From UBA4416 sp038327195 (GTDB taxonomy: Bacteria > Bacteroidota > Bacteroidia > B-17B0 > Aurantibacillaceae), in the NCBI GenBank assembly GCA_038327195.1, contig JBBQKU010000020.1:5333-69332 (forward strand): a stretch of 64,000 nt of DNA, written 5' to 3'. Shown here piece by piece: positions 60,726 through 64,000 of the stretch. A program made the translations under genes and the position numbers. Below the pieces are notes generated by a model that was not told the DNA's origin, did not search any database, and was given only the letters and a program-made list of their open reading frames with translations. Every line of letters starts with the position of its first letter. The stretch's first letter is position 1.

Positions 60726-62684
60726 TTAAATTTTTTCAACCCAATCACCATGTTCTTTAATAAGTTCAATTAATTCATTAACTGCATTTTCGCTTGGAAC
60801 ATTTTTTTTAACAACTTCTTTGCCTTTGTATAAAGAAATTTTTCCTACTCCAACGCCAACATATCCATAATCAGCATCTGCCATTTCGCCTGGTCCATTT
60901 ACAATACAGCCCATAATTCCAATTTTTATCCCTTTTAAATGATCGGTTCGTTCTCGTATTTTTTGAGTTGTTTCTTGCAAATCAAAAAGTGTTCGGCCGC
61001 AACTTGGACATGAAATATATTCAGCTTTACTGATGCGTGTGCGTGTTGCTTGCAATATCCCAAAGGCTGTTGAATTTGTGTTTTTTGGAGATGTACAATT
61101 TATTTGTTTCAACCAAACACCTTCACCTAAGCCATCTAAAAGCAAAGCGCCAACTTCTGTTGATGCTCCTAATTGAAATTCTTCTTCAGTTAAATTTACA
61201 AAGTTTCTTTTTATTATAGTTGGTATGGCAATTTGATGTTCGGCTAATTTTATATATAGACGTCTTAACTCAGGCATTGCATGAGGATTAAAAGTATCTA
61301 ATACTAAAACTATATTTTTTAACGGTTTAATCTTTGAAATAAATTCATTGGTTAAAACCTCTTTTGTTACTGCAATAAAATTTAATTCTTGGTGTTGTTT
61401 ATTTGTACTAAAAAACTCTTCTCCACAAAATAACGGATATTGTCTTAATGGTTTTTTTATTTTTTTCCATTCTTCGCTATTGTGAATTATTCCTAATGTT
61501 CCAGGTATTTCAAAATCAATTGTATTGTCTCCAACATATACATAATCACAGGCCGTATCATTTATATTCCATTTATCCAAAGGAACTGAATAATTATATC
61601 CAATTGCAAAAAATGATGCTGGTGTAATTTGTTCTTTTGAACTAAAATCTGAAATAACGCGCGGAACGTTATGCCCTCCAATATTTGTAATTTCTATACT
61701 ATCACGTTTTTGGTAGTCGTAAGGATTATAAGATAAATTTACTTTTCCTTCTTCTATTTTTAATGATTCAATTGGTTGATGGAGTTTAATTTTAGCTTCC
61801 GAATAACGATCTGCTAATAATTTTGCAACTGGCATTTCAAATTCTGGTTCTTCTGTAAGTGACACTCTGATTGTATCTCCGAGACCATCTTCCAATAATG
61901 TGCCAATTCCAACTGCTGATTTAATCCGTCCATCTTCACCGTCACCAGCTTCAGTAACACCAAGATGTAAAGGATAATTACGATTAGTTTCCATCATTTT
62001 TTGAACTAACAGTCTGTAAGCTTGCACCATGACTTGCGTGTTACTCGCTTTCATTGAAATAACAATATTATGATAATTTAAATCTTCACAAATTCTTAAA
62101 AATTCAAAAGCAGATTCTACCATTCCTAAAGGCGTATCTCCATATCGGCTTAATATTCGATCACTTAACGAGCCATGGTTTGTGCCAATTCGCATAGCCG
62201 TTCCGTATTCTTTACAAATCTTTACGAGAGGCGTGAAACGATTTCTAATGCGTTCTAATTCTTTTTCATAAGCAGAATCTGTATAATCTATTTCTTCAAA
62301 CTTTTTTTTGTCAGCATAATTTCCCGGATTAACTCGTACTTTTTCAATAATACGAGCAGCATATTCAGCAGCATTTGGAGTGAAATGAATGTCTGCAACA
62401 AGTGGTGTATGAAAACCTGATGCAACCAATTCTTTTTTTATGAGCTCTAAATTTTTAGCCTCATTTATACTTGGCGCAGTAATTCTTACCAATTCACAAC
62501 CGGCTTCAATCATTCTAATACTTTGGGCCACAGTTGCCTTTGTATCCATCGTATCCGTAGTTGTCATACTTTGAATACGTATTGGATTATTGCCGCCAAT
62601 ACCAATACTTCCACAGGTTACTTCGCGAGTTAAAAAACGTTTATATTCTGTTAAACTATTGCTGTATGGTAAATGTAATTTCAT
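60726..62684 (-). CDS. ispG: (E)-4-hydroxy-3-methylbut-2-enyl-diphosphate synthase IspG, long form
   Basis: A 652-residue [4Fe-4S] enzyme of the MEP isoprenoid pathway, converting MEcPP to HMBPP. The TIM-barrel A domain is N-terminal (GGNNPIRIQSMTTTDTMDTKATVAQ), followed by the insertion (A*) found in plants, Chlamydia and Bacteroidota. The B domain at the C-terminus has the cluster cysteines CPSCGRT and MGCIVNGPGEM. The length is typical of the three-domain form. It is transcribed away from the cyclase gene, with a pyrimidine-rich gap of 121 bases between them. It supplies precursors for the carotenoid genes in the window. Confidence 0.96.
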   Translation of the reverse strand: MKLHLPYSNSLTEYKRFLTREVTCGSIGIGGNNPIRIQSMTTTDTMDTKATVAQSIRMIEAGCELVRITAPSINEAKNLELIKKELVASGFHTPLVADIHFTPNAAEYAARIIEKVRVNPGNYADKKKFEEIDYTDSAYEKELERIRNRFTPLVKICKEYGTAMRIGTNHGSLSDRILSRYGDTPLGMVESAFEFLRICEDLNYHNIVISMKASNTQVMVQAYRLLVQKMMETNRNYPLHLGVTEAGDGEDGRIKSAVGIGTLLEDGLGDTIRVSLTEEPEFEMPVAKLLADRYSEAKIKLHQPIESLKIEEGKVNLSYNPYDYQKRDSIEITNIGGHNVPRVISDFSSKEQITPASFFAIGYNYSVPLDKWNINDTACDYVYVGDNTIDFEIPGTLGIIHNSEEWKKIKKPLRQYPLFCGEEFFSTNKQHQELNFIAVTKEVLTNEFISKIKPLKNIVLVLDTFNPHAMPELRRLYIKLAEHQIAIPTIIKRNFVNLTEEEFQLGASTEVGALLLDGLGEGVWLKQINCTSPKNTNSTAFGILQATRTRISKAEYISCPSCGRTLFDLQETTQKIRERTDHLKGIKIGIMGCIVNGPGEMADADYGYVGVGVGKISLYKGKEVVKKNVPSENAVNELIELIKEHGDWVEKI

Positions 62685-62805
62685 TTTGTTTTTTTATATA
62701 ACGCTAATAACACTGATTGCTATGATTTATAATTATTTTAATCTCATATTTTTTTTCTTTTACTGCCCTTTTGTCCCTTCAATCCCTTTCTTCTTTTGAG
62801 TCTTT

Positions 62806-63555
62806 TCAAAATATTTTATACAAAATCGGTTTACTAGGACTAGCATCATTTTCGAAACTTGCAATTTGTATATTTAAAATATAAGTACCATCTAAAATTT
62901 CGTTTGGCACATAAATAAATTCTGTTATCGTTTTTTGAAATTGTGTATTGTATGGATATTGCCAAAACGCATGATGAGCTAATAATTTTCCCTCATCATT
63001 TTCTTTATCAACAGATGGCAAATCAATTAATAAATGTTCAACTCCTATTTCGTTTAAAAATAAAATGGCATCTTCTAAAATATATGGCGGATTTGTGTTC
63101 GAATATTGTGTGGTTAATTTATTTAATCCATTGCTAAGTGTTCTGATAGCAATTGCTTCTGGTTTTGTTCCATCCAAAGCAATTTCAAATTGTTTTTTTG
63201 TAATTACAAAATCACCGCTTTCAAGTTGTGTTGGTAAAATGGTAATCACTTCTGCTAAAAACATAAATTTTTTTAAGCAATTATTTATTGTAATAAATTC
63301 CTTGCTAATATGCCCAACGCATTCGGTATGTGTACCATTGCCATGAGGGTTAAATGTTATATTTCTAAAATTAACCGAACCACCTTTATTTACATCACCA
63401 ATCCAATCACCATTTTCTACGGCTTCCAATTTCATTGGATTTACATACCAGGCACTCACACAATTTTTGTCAGAACTTAAAGGAATAGAAATATCAATGG
63501 GTTGATAAAAATCAACATTATAGTTTTTTCCTTTATGGAAAATGGAAGCAATCAT
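62806..63555 (-). CDS. Cyclase-family (kynurenine formamidase-like) metal hydrolase
   Basis: A 249-residue protein of the cyclase/KynB family. The metal-binding block is HGNGTHTECVGHI, corresponding to the HxGTHxDxxxH motif with the Asp replaced by Glu. The N-terminus YNVDFYQPIDISIPL and the VEHLLIDLPSVDKENDEG segment follow family pattern. The family includes kynurenine formamidase and other amide/ester hydrolases; tryptophan-degradation partners are not adjacent, so the substrate is not known. Confidence 0.85.
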   Translation of the reverse strand: MIASIFHKGKNYNVDFYQPIDISIPLSSDKNCVSAWYVNPMKLEAVENGDWIGDVNKGGSVNFRNITFNPHGNGTHTECVGHISKEFITINNCLKKFMFLAEVITILPTQLESGDFVITKKQFEIALDGTKPEAIAIRTLSNGLNKLTTQYSNTNPPYILEDAILFLNEIGVEHLLIDLPSVDKENDEGKLLAHHAFWQYPYNTQFQKTITEFIYVPNEILDGTYILNIQIASFENDASPSKPILYKIF

Positions 63556-63833
63556 TTTTAAAATTTTAATTAAAAAAAATGTAAATATTTTCTAAAAGTA
63601 AAGCACAATTTATTTTAAATTTCAATAATTAGTTTTTTTTTGTGATTATTTAATGAACACCGAGTCTTTATTTAATTCTGTAGAATTTCTGTAAAAAATA
63701 CCATAAAAAACGGTTTCAGAATACTTTTTAACAAAAAAAAGTTCAAATAGTTTGAGTTTATTTAAAAAAGTTATATCTTAGTCCCCTAGGTATTAAACCT
63801 TAAATTAATAAAACAAACCTAAATTGGTATAAC
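63556..63833. other. 278-base intergenic region before the T9SS gene
   Basis: An AT-rich gap between the divergent cyclase and PorP/SprF genes. It has a possible promoter for porP (TTG at 63752-63754, then 17 bases, then TATATCTT at 63772-63779, two mismatches to the -7 consensus) and a CCTAGG palindrome at 63784-63789. I see no gene or RNA in it. Confidence 0.4.
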
Positions 63834-64000
63834 ATGAAGAAAATTTTTACCACACTAACAGTTGCATTAGCAGCATTAACTAGCGTTTCATTTGCTCAGC
63901 AAGACCCGCAGTTTACTCAGTTTATGCACAGTAAATTAATTTATAACCCTGGTTATGCTGGTACATCGGATGCTATTTGTGCAAACGTTTTGTATCGTCA
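63834..64000 (+). CDS. PorP/SprF-like type IX secretion outer-membrane protein (3' part cut by window edge)
   Basis: Translated by hand from the ATG at 63834; 55 full codons are in the window. The signal peptide is MKKIFTTLTVALAALTSVSFA, then the mature protein begins QQDPQFTQFMHSKLIYNPGYAG, the characteristic start of PorP/SprF family proteins. These outer-membrane proteins belong to the type IX secretion/gliding machinery and anchor some substrates. It would export the CotH-family cargo encoded at 41183. Everything beyond the edge is unknown. Confidence 0.9.
   Translation, partial: MKKIFTTLTVALAALTSVSFAQQDPQFTQFMHSKLIYNPGYAGTSDAICANVLYR

Noticed and set aside
1..64000. CRISPR array, prophage, integrase, insertion sequence or tRNA genes
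   Set aside because: No regularly spaced direct repeats, transposase or integrase motifs, and no cloverleaf sequences were seen in the intergenic regions read.

Overview
The window is from an AT-rich genome (roughly 30 % GC by eye) of a member of the Bacteroidota, probably a flavobacterium-like lineage. The evidence is a PorP/SprF-type type IX secretion (T9SS) outer-membrane protein at the right edge, a secreted CotH-family protein with a C-terminal T9SS sorting domain, several families typical of the phylum (DUF5686, DUF5606, DUF3109, DUF2461), a long-form IspG, and promoters of the Bacteroidota type (TTG-N19-TAnnTTTG, seen most clearly at tatA and the DUF5606 gene). No rRNA, tRNA, CRISPR array, prophage or intact transposase is visible. 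Nearly all of the window is densely packed chromosomal genes in short operons.

Layout. 1-6.1 kb (minus strand): a MoxR/DUF58 membrane-associated operon (SpoIIM-like, two paralogous membrane proteins, DUF4129, DUF4350, MoxR ATPase, DUF58), with a divergent RDD protein. 7-10 kb: methylmalonyl-CoA epimerase, a flavin reductase and a CrtI/CrtISO-like FAD oxidoreductase. 10-15 kb: DUF5686 outer-membrane protein, LptB and an Nramp-UspA fusion. 15-18.7 kb (minus): a carotenoid end-group cluster (CruF-like, CrtZ, CrtYcd-like) followed by an AI-2E permease and DUF2461. 18.7-22.6 kb: polyphosphate kinase plus Ppx/GppA. 22.8-25.2 kb: M3 oligopeptidase and DUF5606. 25.3-29.8 kb: a TPR-SpoIIE phosphatase, then a Y-family DNA polymerase paired with a DUF72 protein behind an operator-like promoter. 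30.2-34 kb: class Ia ribonucleotide reductase (nrdB, nrdA) with unusual non-coding DNA before and between the two genes. 34-45.7 kb: an accessory-looking stretch of membrane, secreted and hypothetical proteins (M50-like protease cassette, alcohol dehydrogenase, orphan histidine kinase, pseudoprotease-like secreted protein, CotH, STAS-like protein, methyltransferase, RlmF). 45.8-52.7 kb: PepD, DUF3109, TatA, GatA, two probable lipoproteins, Mrp and an SRPBCC protein. 52.7-59.1 kb (minus): acylphosphatase, a second STAS-like paralogue, DUF3857 and a nucleotide-sugar set (Uxs, Ugd, DegT aminotransferase). 59.2-63.6 kb (minus): RecD-like helicase, IspG and a cyclase-family hydrolase. The window ends inside PorP/SprF.

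How the genes work together. IspG (isoprenoid precursor), the CrtYcd/CrtZ/CruF-like trio and possibly the CrtI-like oxidoreductase point to synthesis of a hydroxylated, perhaps monocyclic, carotenoid. Ppk1 and Ppx make and break polyphosphate. Ugd and Uxs make UDP-glucuronate and UDP-xylose for surface glycans, and LptB serves LPS export. The T9SS protein and the CotH cargo belong to the same secretion route.

Most notable non-textbook observations: a tandem duplication in the MoxR operon that left a vestigial start codon; three different REP/MITE-like intergenic repeats; an operator-like repeat cluster on the promoter of the Y-family polymerase/DUF72 pair; a structured intergenic region between nrdB and nrdA; and a secreted protein carrying what looks like a catalytically dead HtrA/trypsin-like domain. 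I did not find a clear, wholly new defence or mobile system.
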